From CAWBRT01 sp050015355 (GTDB lineage: Bacteria > Acidobacteriota > Terriglobia > Terriglobales > Acidobacteriaceae): a DNA stretch of 17,019 nucleotides. Below the pieces are notes generated by a model. It saw nothing but the letters and a program-made list of their open reading frames with translations. It was not told the DNA's origin and ran no database searches. A program made the position numbers and the translations under genes. Shown piece by piece: positions 1 through 6,861 of the stretch; position 1 is the stretch's first letter, and each line of letters starts with the position of its first letter. The stretch spans positions 1 through 17,019 of the forward strand of contig JBEKBO010000097.1 of NCBI GenBank assembly GCA_050015355.1, given 5' to 3'.

Positions 1-855
1 TCCAAGTTCAATCGCGCGACCCAGGCTTTGCGGCAGACGGGCTCGTCTTTCAAACCCTACGTGTACACCGCCGCCATCGACCGCGGAGCGTCGCCGGACG
101 ACATCGTTCTGGACGCCCCCGTGACCTTCCAGACCGCCTCCGGCGCTTACACGCCGCACAACTACGACGCCAGGTTTGAAGGCAATATCACTTTGCGCCG
201 CGCCCTGGCGCACTCGCGCAACATACCCGCGATCAAAGTGGCGCAGCAGGTCGGAATGCACACCGTCATAGATTATGTGCACCGTTTCGGCATCACCTCG
301 CAGATACAGCCATACCTGCCGGTGGCGCTGGGCGCGGCGGAGATCACGTTGCTGGAGCAGACCGCCGCCTATTCAACCTTCCCGAATGATGGCGTGCGCC
401 TCTCGCCGCACGGCATCCGCAAGGTGGTCGACTATGACGGACACGTGCTGGAAGAAACCGTCCCCGAAGTCCGCGATGTGGTCAGCGAACGAACCGCGCG
501 CGTCATCACCTCCATGTTGCAGGAAGTGGTGCAGCACGGCACCGCCTACCAGGCGGCGAAGCTCAAGCATCCCCTGGCCGGCAAAACGGGAACGACAAAC
601 GACTTCACGGATGCCTGGTTCGTGGGCTTTTCGCCCTCGCTTACCTGCGGCGTCTGGATCGGCTTCGACGAGAAAAAGAGCCTGGGAAACAAGGAGACGG
701 GAGCTTTAGCCGCGCTGCCGGTCTGGATGGACTTCATGCGGGTCGCCATCGCCGGACACGAAGACGAACACTTCGCCGATTCCGTTTCGGGGTCCCCGGC
801 ACGCGCCGAAGTTGCGCGTGATGGGGCAGGCCGCCGGTTCATGAACCCTCGATAG
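1..855 (+). CDS. Class A penicillin-binding protein (PBP1A-type), C-terminal transpeptidase part; 5' end outside window
   Basis: The frame is open from base 1, so the glycosyltransferase half and the start lie upstream. What remains is the penicillin-binding transpeptidase domain, which cross-links peptidoglycan stem peptides on the outer face of the cytoplasmic membrane. The three catalytic motifs are visible. SxxK is SSFK with the nucleophilic serine codon at 43-45, in the typical context FNRATQALRQTGSSFKPY. SxN is SRN, in AHSRNIPAIK. KTG is in GKTGTTNDFTDAWFVGF. The fold ends near residue 245 of the visible part. The last ~25 residues (GSPARAEVARDG and onward) come largely from a dispersed palindromic repeat at 789-826, so this C-terminal tail is probably not ancestral. 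A PASTA-domain protein follows 84 bp downstream on the same strand, which fits a cell-wall pair. The family assignment is firm; the gene symbol is left open because several PBP1 paralogues share these motifs. Confidence 0.95.
   Translation, partial: SKFNRATQALRQTGSSFKPYVYTAAIDRGASPDDIVLDAPVTFQTASGAYTPHNYDARFEGNITLRRALAHSRNIPAIKVAQQVGMHTVIDYVHRFGITSQIQPYLPVALGAAEITLLEQTAAYSTFPNDGVRLSPHGIRKVVDYDGHVLEETVPEVRDVVSERTARVITSMLQEVVQHGTAYQAAKLKHPLAGKTGTTNDFTDAWFVGFSPSLTCGVWIGFDEKKSLGNKETGALAALPVWMDFMRVAIAGHEDEHFADSVSGSPARAEVARDGAGRRFMNPR
789..826 (+). repeat. Dispersed palindromic repeat, copy A (inside PBP C-terminal tail)
   Basis: This 38-base stretch begins with the palindrome GGGGTCCCC, followed by GGC and a hairpin (CACGCGC, loop CGAAGTT, GCGCGTG), and closes with GATGGGG. 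CCCC of the first palindrome can pair with the final GGGG, extending the stem. It matches the reverse complement of 13158-13195 at 37 of 38 positions. Here it is read in frame as GSPARAEVARDG near the end of the PBP. The core GGGGTCCCCGGC is also present twice at 7288-7365. Confidence 0.85.
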
Positions 856-942
856 CGCGCAAAGCGGATGCTTCCGGCTATCATCCAAGCGAGGCCCACT
901 GAGTTAAGCTGAGTCGCCGCGGTCATCGGGAATTCGAGAGTG

Positions 943-1740
943 ATGCGCTTACTTCGCACCCTGCTGTACGTGCTGATCCTTGTCGTCGTGGGGCTGATTT
1001 CCGCGCTGACCGCGATGCGCTACGCCATCCACGGACGCGAAGTGACTGTGCCCAAACTCGCCGGGCTCACTGCGGTCGAGGCGCAACGCGTCGCCGCCGA
1101 CAACGGGCTGGCCATTTCGCGCGATCAACGCTTCTACAGCAGCGACATTCCCGAGGGCCGCATCGTATCGCAACTTCCGCAGGCGGGCGCGCGCGTACGC
1201 ACGGGCTTCCGTATTCGCATCGCCGAGAGCCTGGGCCCGCAAAAAGTCGAAATCCCCAGCCTGGTGGGGCAATCTGTACGATCGGCCGAGTTGAACTTGA
1301 AACAGCGGGGCCTGGAACTTGGCTCCGTCGCCCATCTTCCCACGGCCAATGCCGCCGCCGACCAAGTGATCGCCCAGAGCCCCACGCCCGACGCGCAACA
1401 AATCTCGACTCCCTCGGTGACTGTGTTGACCAGCGCAGCCCCGGACCCGGAAGCGTTCGTCATGCCGAACTTCGTCGGCTCAAAGCTCTCCGAGGCAAGC
1501 GCGGCCATCCGTGCGGTTGGACTGGTGGTAGGAACGATAGCTACCGCGCAGCCTGCGCCACCGGCCGCAACGAATTCCGATTCGGCTGGAACCCTCGCCG
1601 CTGCTCCTGCCGCGGCGAAAACGCCGGTGCCTGCGCGAACATCGTCCGATGCCACCATCATCCGCCAGACGCCGGCAGCCGGGCAGCGGGTTTTTCCCGG
1701 AACCACCGTGCAATTCGAAGTTGCGGCCCCGGCGCGATAG
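943..1740 (+). CDS. Membrane-anchored PASTA-domain protein
   Basis: This is a ~265-residue protein with a short cytoplasmic N-terminus, one hydrophobic segment (about residues 5-27, LLYVLILVVVGLISALTAM) and an extracytoplasmic part built from PASTA repeats. PASTA 1 is about 33-97 (starts VTVPKLAGLTAVEAQ), PASTA 2 about 100-166 (VEIPSLVGQSVRSAEL) and PASTA 3 about 172-263 (FVMPNFVGSKLSEASAAI). PASTA 3 is interrupted by a ~35-residue Ala/Pro/Thr-rich low-complexity insert before its final strand (IIRQTPAAGQRVFPGTTVQF). PASTA domains bind peptidoglycan or muropeptides in PBPs and Ser/Thr kinases; no kinase or transpeptidase domain is present here. The gene lies just downstream of the class A PBP, so a role beside that enzyme in wall synthesis is likely. 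ATG 943 is chosen; a GTG directly before it (940) is equally possible, and the ribosome-binding site (GAG at 936-938) is weak. Confidence 0.88.
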   Translation: MRLLRTLLYVLILVVVGLISALTAMRYAIHGREVTVPKLAGLTAVEAQRVAADNGLAISRDQRFYSSDIPEGRIVSQLPQAGARVRTGFRIRIAESLGPQKVEIPSLVGQSVRSAELNLKQRGLELGSVAHLPTANAAADQVIAQSPTPDAQQISTPSVTVLTSAAPDPEAFVMPNFVGSKLSEASAAIRAVGLVVGTIATAQPAPPAATNSDSAGTLAAAPAAAKTPVPARTSSDATIIRQTPAAGQRVFPGTTVQFEVAAPAR

Positions 1741-1817
1741 CCGTGGTCGCGCAATTCCCGGGAAAAAACCGGGGGCTGCTGGCATAATAGAGATATTCAT
1801 ATTCTTCTGGAGATACC

Positions 1818-2924
1818 ATGCTGCGCGTTGGATTCATCGGTTGGAGAGGGATGGTCGGCAGTGTCCTCATGCAGAGGATGCGCGAAGAGAAGGACCTTGT
1901 CGGCGTCGAATCCGTTTTCTTTACTACCTCGAACGTCGGCGGCGCCGGTCCGCAAGAGGCCCGTGGCGCTGCGCTGCTGGACGCCCGCGACCTGAAGCAA
2001 CTGTCAGCCTGCGACGTGCTCATCAGTTGCCAGGGCGGCGACTACACAACCGAGGTCTATGCGCCTCTGCGCAAGAATGGCTGGAAGGGATACTGGATCG
2101 ATGCCGCTTCCACGCTCCGCATGAGCGGCGAATCCATCATCATCCTCGATCCGGTCAATGGCGGCATTATTCAGGACGGGCTCGCCAAGGGCTTGCGCTG
2201 CTACGTCGGCGGCAACTGCACGGTCAGCCTGATGCTGATGGCCACCGCCGCGCTCTTCCAGGCCGGACTGGTCGAGTGGATGACCAGCATGACCTACCAG
2301 GCAGCTTCGGGCGCCGGTGCCGCCAAAATGCTCGAACTGGTCCAGCAGATGCGCTGCCTGACCGACCCGTCCGCCAAGACGCCTTCGGAAAACGCTCTCG
2401 AAGTCGATCGCATGGTCATCGAGGCGCAGCGCTCTCCGTCGCTCCCCACGTCGGAAATCGGCGTGCCCCTGGCCGGCAGCCTGATTCCCTGGATCGACAA
2501 GGAAATGCCCGAAGGACAGACACGCGAAGAGTGGAAGGGCATGGCGGAGACCAACAAGATCATGGGACTCAATCCGCCCGTTCCCGTCGACGGCATCTGT
2601 GTCCGCGTCGGCACCATGCGCTGCCACAGCCAGGGCCTCTGCGTAAAACTGACCAAAGACGTTGCGCTGGCCGAACTCGAACAGATACTCGCGGCCGGCA
2701 ACGATTGGGTGCGTGTGGTTCCCAACAACAAGGACGCCAGCGTTCGCTGCCTCACGCCGACCGCTGTTTCCGGCACGCTGACGGTGCCCATTGGCCGCCT
2801 TCACAAACTGAAGCTCGGCCCGCAATACCTCGGCGCCTTTACCGTGGGCGACCAACTGCTCTGGGGCGCCGCCGAACCGCTGCGCCGCATGTTGAACCTG
2901 GTGCGCGCCCACGTCAACGCCTGA
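1818..2924 (+). CDS. asd: Aspartate-semialdehyde dehydrogenase (E. coli-type)
   Basis: The enzyme reduces L-aspartyl-4-phosphate to aspartate semialdehyde with NADPH, the branch point to lysine/diaminopimelate, threonine, methionine and isoleucine. The 368-residue product matches the E. coli-type family along its whole length. The N-terminal nucleotide-binding motif is GFIGWRGMVGSVLMQRM. The catalytic cysteine is in GGNCTVSLMLM (Cys134, codon 2217-2219). ATYQAASG-like MTYQAASGAGA, GVPLAGSLIPWIDK and EEWKGMAETNKI are present. The catalytic His/Arg region is RVGTMRCHSQ, and the protein ends near FTVGDQLLWGAAEPLRRML. The start is well supported: GGAG at 1809-1812, 5 bases before ATG. It stands 77 bp after the PASTA gene and could be co-transcribed or have its own promoter. 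Diaminopimelate links it loosely to the wall genes upstream. The enteric-type subfamily rather than the shorter widespread form is of note. Confidence 0.96.
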   Translation: MLRVGFIGWRGMVGSVLMQRMREEKDLVGVESVFFTTSNVGGAGPQEARGAALLDARDLKQLSACDVLISCQGGDYTTEVYAPLRKNGWKGYWIDAASTLRMSGESIIILDPVNGGIIQDGLAKGLRCYVGGNCTVSLMLMATAALFQAGLVEWMTSMTYQAASGAGAAKMLELVQQMRCLTDPSAKTPSENALEVDRMVIEAQRSPSLPTSEIGVPLAGSLIPWIDKEMPEGQTREEWKGMAETNKIMGLNPPVPVDGICVRVGTMRCHSQGLCVKLTKDVALAELEQILAAGNDWVRVVPNNKDASVRCLTPTAVSGTLTVPIGRLHKLKLGPQYLGAFTVGDQLLWGAAEPLRRMLNLVRAHVNA

Positions 2925-2937
2925 ACGAGCCGAAGCC

Positions 2938-2968
2938 CCCACATTCGCCGGAAATCGGCGGATGTGGG
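2938..2968. terminator. Strong hairpin after asd, possible terminator
   Basis: A 13-bp stem (2938-2950 with 2956-2968, one G-T pair) and a 5-base loop GAAAT lie 13 bases after the asd stop codon. No run of T follows on the + strand, so intrinsic termination is uncertain; it may instead be a transcript-end stabilising hairpin or a member of a dispersed hairpin family. Its design (13-bp stem with one wobble, CCC/GGG base) resembles the hairpin at 5108-5140. Confidence 0.4.
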
Positions 2969-3002
2969 CCACCAGCCAGAGATCCTATATCCTTCGCCGC
3001 GG

Positions 3003-3195
3003 GTGTCATCGTGAGGAGGTTCGCCGCTTTTGCGAACCGACGTGACGATCTCTGCATTTCACCGGGCGTCACCCGCAGGCCGAAAAAAAACAAATACATG
3101 GACCCTTACGTCGCGTCGCCGAGTTCCTTCGCTACGCTCAGGATTTCGCCTGCGGGCTCAGACGCCCGCAAAACGGCTTAACCTCAGGGTGACAC
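3003..3195. repeat. 193-bp non-coding element bounded by imperfect inverted repeats
   Basis: The ends are inverted repeats: 3003-3016 (GTGTCATCGTGAGG) and 3182-3195 (CCTCAGGGTGACAC), matching at 12 of 14 positions. Inside are two perfect 7-bp hairpins, 3018-3038 (GGTTCGC, loop CGCTTTT, GCGAACC) and 3151-3170 (TGCGGGC, loop TCAGAC, GCCCGCA). A poly-A run (8 A) lies at 3084-3091. It lies between convergent genes (asd and the BON protein). There is no convincing ORF. It could be a non-autonomous, MITE-like repeat or a repeat of the kind found between genes in Acidobacteriota; no copy number can be judged from one window. Confidence 0.5.
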
Positions 3196-3238
3196 GCTGG
3201 AATTATCGTTTTTGGAATACACCAACTCTAACGCCGCT

Positions 3239-3679
3239 CTAACGTTGCGTCGCTTGTGTGCCTTGCGCCCCTCCGGCATTCCGTACGTCGATCTTCGCGT
3301 CCACGACGCTGCGATTGTTTCCGTAGGACTGTGCAATCCGGCGCGCGGTCTCTTTTTCACGGGCGGTGGGCACGCTCCCGCTGAGTTCGATCTGCGAGTC
3401 TGAAACCTCTACATTGAAACTGCTGCTTGCCAGCGAGGAGTGTGCTCGCAGCGCGTTCAGGATTTGCTCGCGCAGCTTCTGATTGTCGCCATCGGGCGCC
3501 AGTGGGGTCCCCAGCGAAATGAACTCAGTTGCTGCGGTGCTTTGCGCACTGTCTCCGGCTGTTGCGCCGGGAGTTGCCGCCTCTCCGCTTACGGGCGGCG
3601 AGTCCGGAACTTGCTGCGAAGCGGCATCTGCCGCCGCAAGAAAAAGCGCCAGTATCAGCAACAGTAAGCGGCCGCGCAT
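3239..3679 (-). CDS. Secreted BON-domain protein
   Basis: The 146-residue product starts with a signal peptide (MRGRLLLLILALFLAAADA, likely cleaved near ADA-AS). A low-complexity Ala/Thr/Pro/Ser linker follows (about 22-60), then one BON domain (about 68-135) with the recognisable pattern LREQILNALRAHSSL, FNVEVSDSQIELSGSVPTAREKE and ARRIAQSYGNNRSVVDAKID. BON domains occur in periplasmic proteins such as OsmY and are thought to bind phospholipid or support envelope integrity. The start is the ATG at 3677-3679, preceded by GGAGG with 5-base spacing. The open frame reaches a TTG at 3691, but that TTG overlaps the ribosome-binding site and is unlikely. It converges on asd; the repeat element at 3003-3195 lies between. 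The exact target is unknown. Confidence 0.85.
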   Translation of the reverse strand: MRGRLLLLILALFLAAADAASQQVPDSPPVSGEAATPGATAGDSAQSTAATEFISLGTPLAPDGDNQKLREQILNALRAHSSLASSSFNVEVSDSQIELSGSVPTAREKETARRIAQSYGNNRSVVDAKIDVRNAGGAQGTQATQR

Positions 3680-3919
3680 ACCTGCCTCCAACCGTTCTCT
3701 GTCTTAAATGATGCACCGCGGATAAAAGAAGTCTGCTCCCTTCGTAGAGAGACGAGAGCTGCCTCTCCGTCCCGCGACTCTGGTTGCCATCTCATTGGAA
3801 ACGCAGGCCAGTCGCGAGATCCCGGAAGATACAGGCTGCCGTAAGAACTCTCCGGAACGGAGTTCCCGGCCCTTGCTGATTGTCTCCATGGGCTCGGTCG
3901 CTTGCTGGGCCGGGCCAAG

Positions 3920-3933
3920 GAAAGTAAACTTTC
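3920..3933. promoter_or_regulatory. Perfect inverted repeat just before the cation exporter start
   Basis: GAAAGT-AA-ACTTTC is a perfect 6+6 inverted repeat ending 4 bases before the ATG at 3938. It overlaps the only purine-rich ribosome-binding candidate (AAGGA, 3918-3922). It could be an operator half-site pair or an RNA hairpin hiding the ribosome-binding site. No known metal-regulator consensus is recognised, so this is only a candidate. Confidence 0.3.
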
Positions 3934-3937
3934 GATT

Positions 3938-4891
3938 ATGCATGTGCACGCAGGTCGGGTGGCAGGGCACTCGCACGGCGATCATTGCTCGCGCTTGCGA
4001 ACCGGGCGAATCCTGAAGATCTCGCTGATGCTCACCGCGGCATACATTCTGTTGCTGGTGGTGGCTGGCGTGCGTGCACGAAGCCTGGCCCTGCTGTCGG
4101 AAGCCGGGCACAATCTCTCTGATTTCTTCGCTTTGCTGCTGTCGTCGTTGGCCGTCTACATGGCGGAGCGGCCGCCCAGCTCCACCAGGACTTATGGTTA
4201 TCATCGCGCCGGTGTTCTGGCCGCGCTCTTTAACGGCGGTTCGCTAGTTCTGATCTCTCTGTGGATCGTCTACCAGGCGGTGCAGCGTTTTTCGCACCCG
4301 GTGGCTGTGCATGCCGGGCTGATGATGGGCGTGGCCGCCGCCGGCGTGGCCTTGAATGGCGCCATCACGTGGCTGCTTTTCCGCAGCCGGCAGGACCTTA
4401 ATATCCGCAGCGCCCTCATCCACGAGGTTGGTGATACACTTTCGACCGCAGCCATTATCCTGGGTGGCTGGACGATTGCGGTCACCGGCCACCAGTGGAT
4501 CGATCCGGCGCTGTCGATTATCATTTCCGCGCTGATTATCTGGTCGTCGGTGTCCATCATCGGCGAGAGTCTCAACATCCTACTGGAAGGCACTCCACGC
4601 GGAATGCGGCTGGAGGAGATCGCGGCGGCGGTCGGCGAGATCGGCGGCGTGAACGATGTGCACGACCTGCACGTTTGGAGCATCGGTTCGGACACGCACG
4701 CGCTTTCCTGCCATATCGGCATTGCCGATATTCCGCCGTCCGCCAGTGAGCGTATCTTGCGCGAAGTCAGGCAGGTGTTGGCCACAAAGTTTGAGATTCA
4801 TCACACCACCATCCAGTTCGAGCATGCCATCTGCGAGATCGCGAACGGTTGTGTGATACCTGAGAGCGGAGGTCACGGTCATGTGCAGTAA
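3938..4891 (+). CDS. Cation diffusion facilitator (CzcD/ZitB-type zinc or divalent metal exporter)
   Basis: A 317-residue inner-membrane metal/proton antiporter of the CDF family that exports Zn2+ or similar divalent cations from the cytoplasm. The N-terminus is His-rich (MHVHAGRVAGHSHGDH), as in zinc-type members. Six hydrophobic segments follow. The transport site is of the HD-HD type: His58 and Asp62 in SLALLSEAGHNLSD (TM2), and H-x-x-x-D in LIHEVGDTLSTAA (TM5). The cytoplasmic C-terminal domain is recognisable from ILLEGTPRGMRLEEI, VHDLHVWSIGSDTHALSCHI and FEIHHTTIQFEH. The end is again His-containing (GGHGHVQ). The frame is open to a TTG at 3902, but ATG 3938 starts right at the His-rich segment and fits family length. 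It is divergent from the BON gene. Substrate (Zn versus Co/Cd) cannot be fixed from sequence alone. Confidence 0.93.
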   Translation: MHVHAGRVAGHSHGDHCSRLRTGRILKISLMLTAAYILLLVVAGVRARSLALLSEAGHNLSDFFALLLSSLAVYMAERPPSSTRTYGYHRAGVLAALFNGGSLVLISLWIVYQAVQRFSHPVAVHAGLMMGVAAAGVALNGAITWLLFRSRQDLNIRSALIHEVGDTLSTAAIILGGWTIAVTGHQWIDPALSIIISALIIWSSVSIIGESLNILLEGTPRGMRLEEIAAAVGEIGGVNDVHDLHVWSIGSDTHALSCHIGIADIPPSASERILREVRQVLATKFEIHHTTIQFEHAICEIANGCVIPESGGHGHVQ

Positions 4892-5069
4892 TTTCGGTTT
4901 TAATCCTCACCCCAGCAGCACGCCTTGCGAATTGCAAAAGGAGTGGGCCGCGCTGTTTAAGCGGTTCTTTGCCTATCTCCGCTCCAAGTTCCGTGCCCGG
5001 CCCATGACGCTGGAACCCAGCGACAAGCGTCCGGAAGCTCTGAACGTGCCCAGAATCCGCTCCAAATGA
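4881..5069 (+). CDS. Small hypothetical protein overlapping the exporter stop
   Basis: A 62-residue ORF whose ATG lies inside the last codons of the CDF gene in another frame (11-base overlap). It has a good ribosome-binding site, CGGAGG at 4867-4872, 8 bases before ATG, which favours translational coupling. The product has a basic C-terminal half (ALFKRFFAYLRSKFRARP), no signal peptide and no domain that I recognise. It could be an exporter-coupled small protein or a chance ORF; the ribosome-binding site is the main support. Confidence 0.4.
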   Translation: MCSNFGFNPHPSSTPCELQKEWAALFKRFFAYLRSKFRARPMTLEPSDKRPEALNVPRIRSK

Positions 5070-5106
5070 GCATCGAGGCTGTATTCCGCCGAAGGCTCCG
5101 CCGGGT

Positions 5107-5141
5107 GCCCCATCCTAGCCCGCTGTTGGCTAGGGTGGGGT
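5107..5141. repeat. Long intergenic hairpin (possible dispersed repeat or bidirectional terminator)
   Basis: A 13-bp stem pairs 5108-5120 (CCCCATCCTAGCC) with 5128-5140 (GGCTAGGGTGGGG), with one T-G wobble and a 7-base loop CGCTGTT. It sits between the end of the small ORF at 5069 (+) and the end of purH at 5213 (-), so it could end transcripts from both sides. No strong T-run follows on either strand. The sequence style (CCCCA..TAGCC / GGCTA..TGGGG) looks like a repeat rather than a unique terminator; that is inference. Confidence 0.5.
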
Positions 5142-5212
5142 AGTTTGCTTCTGCGAATCGTAACCTCGTCTCCAACCGCGGGGGGTAGTCCATTTCAGCC
5201 TTTGCAATCGTT

Positions 5213-6787
5213 CTAGTGCCGGAAGTGCCGCACTCCGGTCAACACCATGGCCAGTCCCAGGCGGTCAGCCGCTGCGATCACTTCCTGGTCGCGCACGGAG
5301 CCCCCTGGCTGGATGATCGCCGTCGAACCTGCTTTGGCAATTTCCTCCACGCCATCGGGGAACGGAAAGAACGCGTCCGACGCGGCAACCGTTCCTTTAA
5401 GCGGCAGCACCGCCTTCATCGCGCCGATCTTCGCCGAATCGACGCGGCTCATCTGGCCGGCGCCGACTCCCACGGTTTGTCCGTCGCGCGCGTAAAGAAT
5501 CGCGTTCGACTTCACGTGTTTGCAAATCTTCCAGGCAAACAGCAGCGCCCGCATTTCTTCATCGCTGGGCTTGCGCCGCGTCACCACCTTCAGATCTTCC
5601 GGTTTCAGCGGGCGCACATCGTTGTCCTGCAGCAGCACGCCGCCGGAGACATTCTTCAGCACCCATGGCTCTCGTACCCCGGCAACCTCGACCAGCCGCA
5701 GGTTCTTCTTCGTGGCGAAAATCTTGCATGCTGCCTCGTCGAAGCCCGGGGCGGCGATCACCTCCAGAAAGAGCTTTGCCATTTCGCCGGCGGTTTCGGC
5801 GTCGATCGGGCGGTTGACGCCGATCACCCCGCCAAAAGCGGAAACCGGATCGCACTCCAGAGCGCGCCGGTAGGCCTCCACCAGCGTCTTGCCGGTCGCG
5901 GTTCCGCAGGGGTTCGTGTGCTTGATAATGGCACAGACCGGCTCTTCGAATTCCTGCGCCAGCTCCCAGGCCGCTTGCAAGTCGACAATGTTGTTGAAGG
6001 AAAGCTCTTTGCCCTGAAGTTGTCTTCCGTTGGCCACTCCCTTCCCCGAGCCGTCGCTGTAGAGGGCCGCTTTCTGGTGAGGATTCTCGCCATAGCGCAG
6101 GTCAAAGGCCTTTTGAAAGCTGAGCCGCAGCGTCTGCGGAAAGCCGTCGCCCGACGCGAGCTTGCCGGCGTCAAAGCTGCCGTTGGCATCGGGAGCCGGG
6201 ACCCGCTCCAAGGCTGACGCAATCGCCGCGTCATAGGCCGCCGTAGTGGAAAATGCTTTTTGCGCCAGCCGCCAACGCGTAGCCAGCGAAAGCGATCCGC
6301 CGTTGGCGCGCATTTCGGCGAGAATTCCCGGGTAATCGCCGGGCGCGGTCACGATCGCGACATCGTGGAAGTTCTTCGCCGCCGAGCGCACCATCGAAGG
6401 TCCGCCAATGTCGATATTCTCGATCACATCGTCAAAGCGCACTCCGGGCTTCGCCGCGGTCTTTTCAAACGCGTAAAGGTTGACCACCACCATGTCGATC
6501 GGCTGAATTCCGTGTTCCCGCACGGCAGCCTGGTGATCGGGATTTCCGCGAATGTGCAGAATGCCTCCGTGAACCTTGGGATGCAGCGTCTTGACGCGCC
6601 CGTCCAGCATCTCGGGGAAGCCGGTCAGCTCGCTTATGTCCTTCACCGCGATACCCGCTTCGCGCAGGGCCTTTGCGGTCCCTCCGGTTGAGATCAATTC
6701 AACTCCAGTTTGCGCCAGCTCGCGCGCAAACTCTACCACTCCGGTCTTGTCGGTAACGCTCAGAAGAGCCCGCTGGATCTTGGACAT
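5213..6787 (-). CDS. purH: Bifunctional AICAR formyltransferase / IMP cyclohydrolase
   Basis: This enzyme catalyses the last two steps of de novo purine synthesis: AICAR plus 10-formyl-THF to FAICAR, then ring closure to IMP. The 524-residue length is typical. The N-terminal IMP cyclohydrolase domain (about 1-200) shows LLSVTDKTG, LISTGGTAKALREAG, GRVKTLHPKVHGGIL and ENIDIGGPSMVRSAAKN. The C-terminal formyltransferase domain (about 200-524) shows LRYGENPHQKAALY, the catalytic Lys-His of IIKHTNPCG, DPVSAFGGVIGVN, CKHVKSNAI, GAGQMSRVDS, DAFFPFPDGVE and IIQPGGSVRDQEVI. The start ATG at 6785-6787 has GAGG 6 bases upstream. It appears single-cistron: no purine gene is adjacent. The gene is intact. 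Confidence 0.97.
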   Translation of the reverse strand: MSKIQRALLSVTDKTGVVEFARELAQTGVELISTGGTAKALREAGIAVKDISELTGFPEMLDGRVKTLHPKVHGGILHIRGNPDHQAAVREHGIQPIDMVVVNLYAFEKTAAKPGVRFDDVIENIDIGGPSMVRSAAKNFHDVAIVTAPGDYPGILAEMRANGGSLSLATRWRLAQKAFSTTAAYDAAIASALERVPAPDANGSFDAGKLASGDGFPQTLRLSFQKAFDLRYGENPHQKAALYSDGSGKGVANGRQLQGKELSFNNIVDLQAAWELAQEFEEPVCAIIKHTNPCGTATGKTLVEAYRRALECDPVSAFGGVIGVNRPIDAETAGEMAKLFLEVIAAPGFDEAACKIFATKKNLRLVEVAGVREPWVLKNVSGGVLLQDNDVRPLKPEDLKVVTRRKPSDEEMRALLFAWKICKHVKSNAILYARDGQTVGVGAGQMSRVDSAKIGAMKAVLPLKGTVAASDAFFPFPDGVEEIAKAGSTAIIQPGGSVRDQEVIAAADRLGLAMVLTGVRHFRH

Positions 6788-6861
6788 GCAATGCCTCGCA
6801 ATTGAATCAGTTTAGCGAAGAGTGTACCAGCAGGCCCCAGGGTCCGGCGAACGCTCAAGTT

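Noticed and set aside
1688..1770. Near-complementary stretches around GGTTTTTCCCGG and CCGGGAAAAAACC near the PASTA stop
   Set aside because: One lies in coding sequence, spacing is about 57 bases and a length mismatch is present; too weak for a terminator call.
2004..2972. Minus-strand open frame of 322 codons opposite asd
   Set aside because: Antisense shadow in GC-rich coding DNA; Ala/Gly/His/Arg-rich product without recognisable motif.
1649..3181. Long + strand open frame of 510 codons across asd
   Set aside because: It is a shadow of asd in another frame; the product is Arg/Gly/Pro/Ser-rich with no domain, while asd itself is unmistakable.
5216..6217. Plus-strand open frame of 333 codons opposite purH
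   Set aside because: Antisense shadow of purH; no ribosome-binding site or domain.
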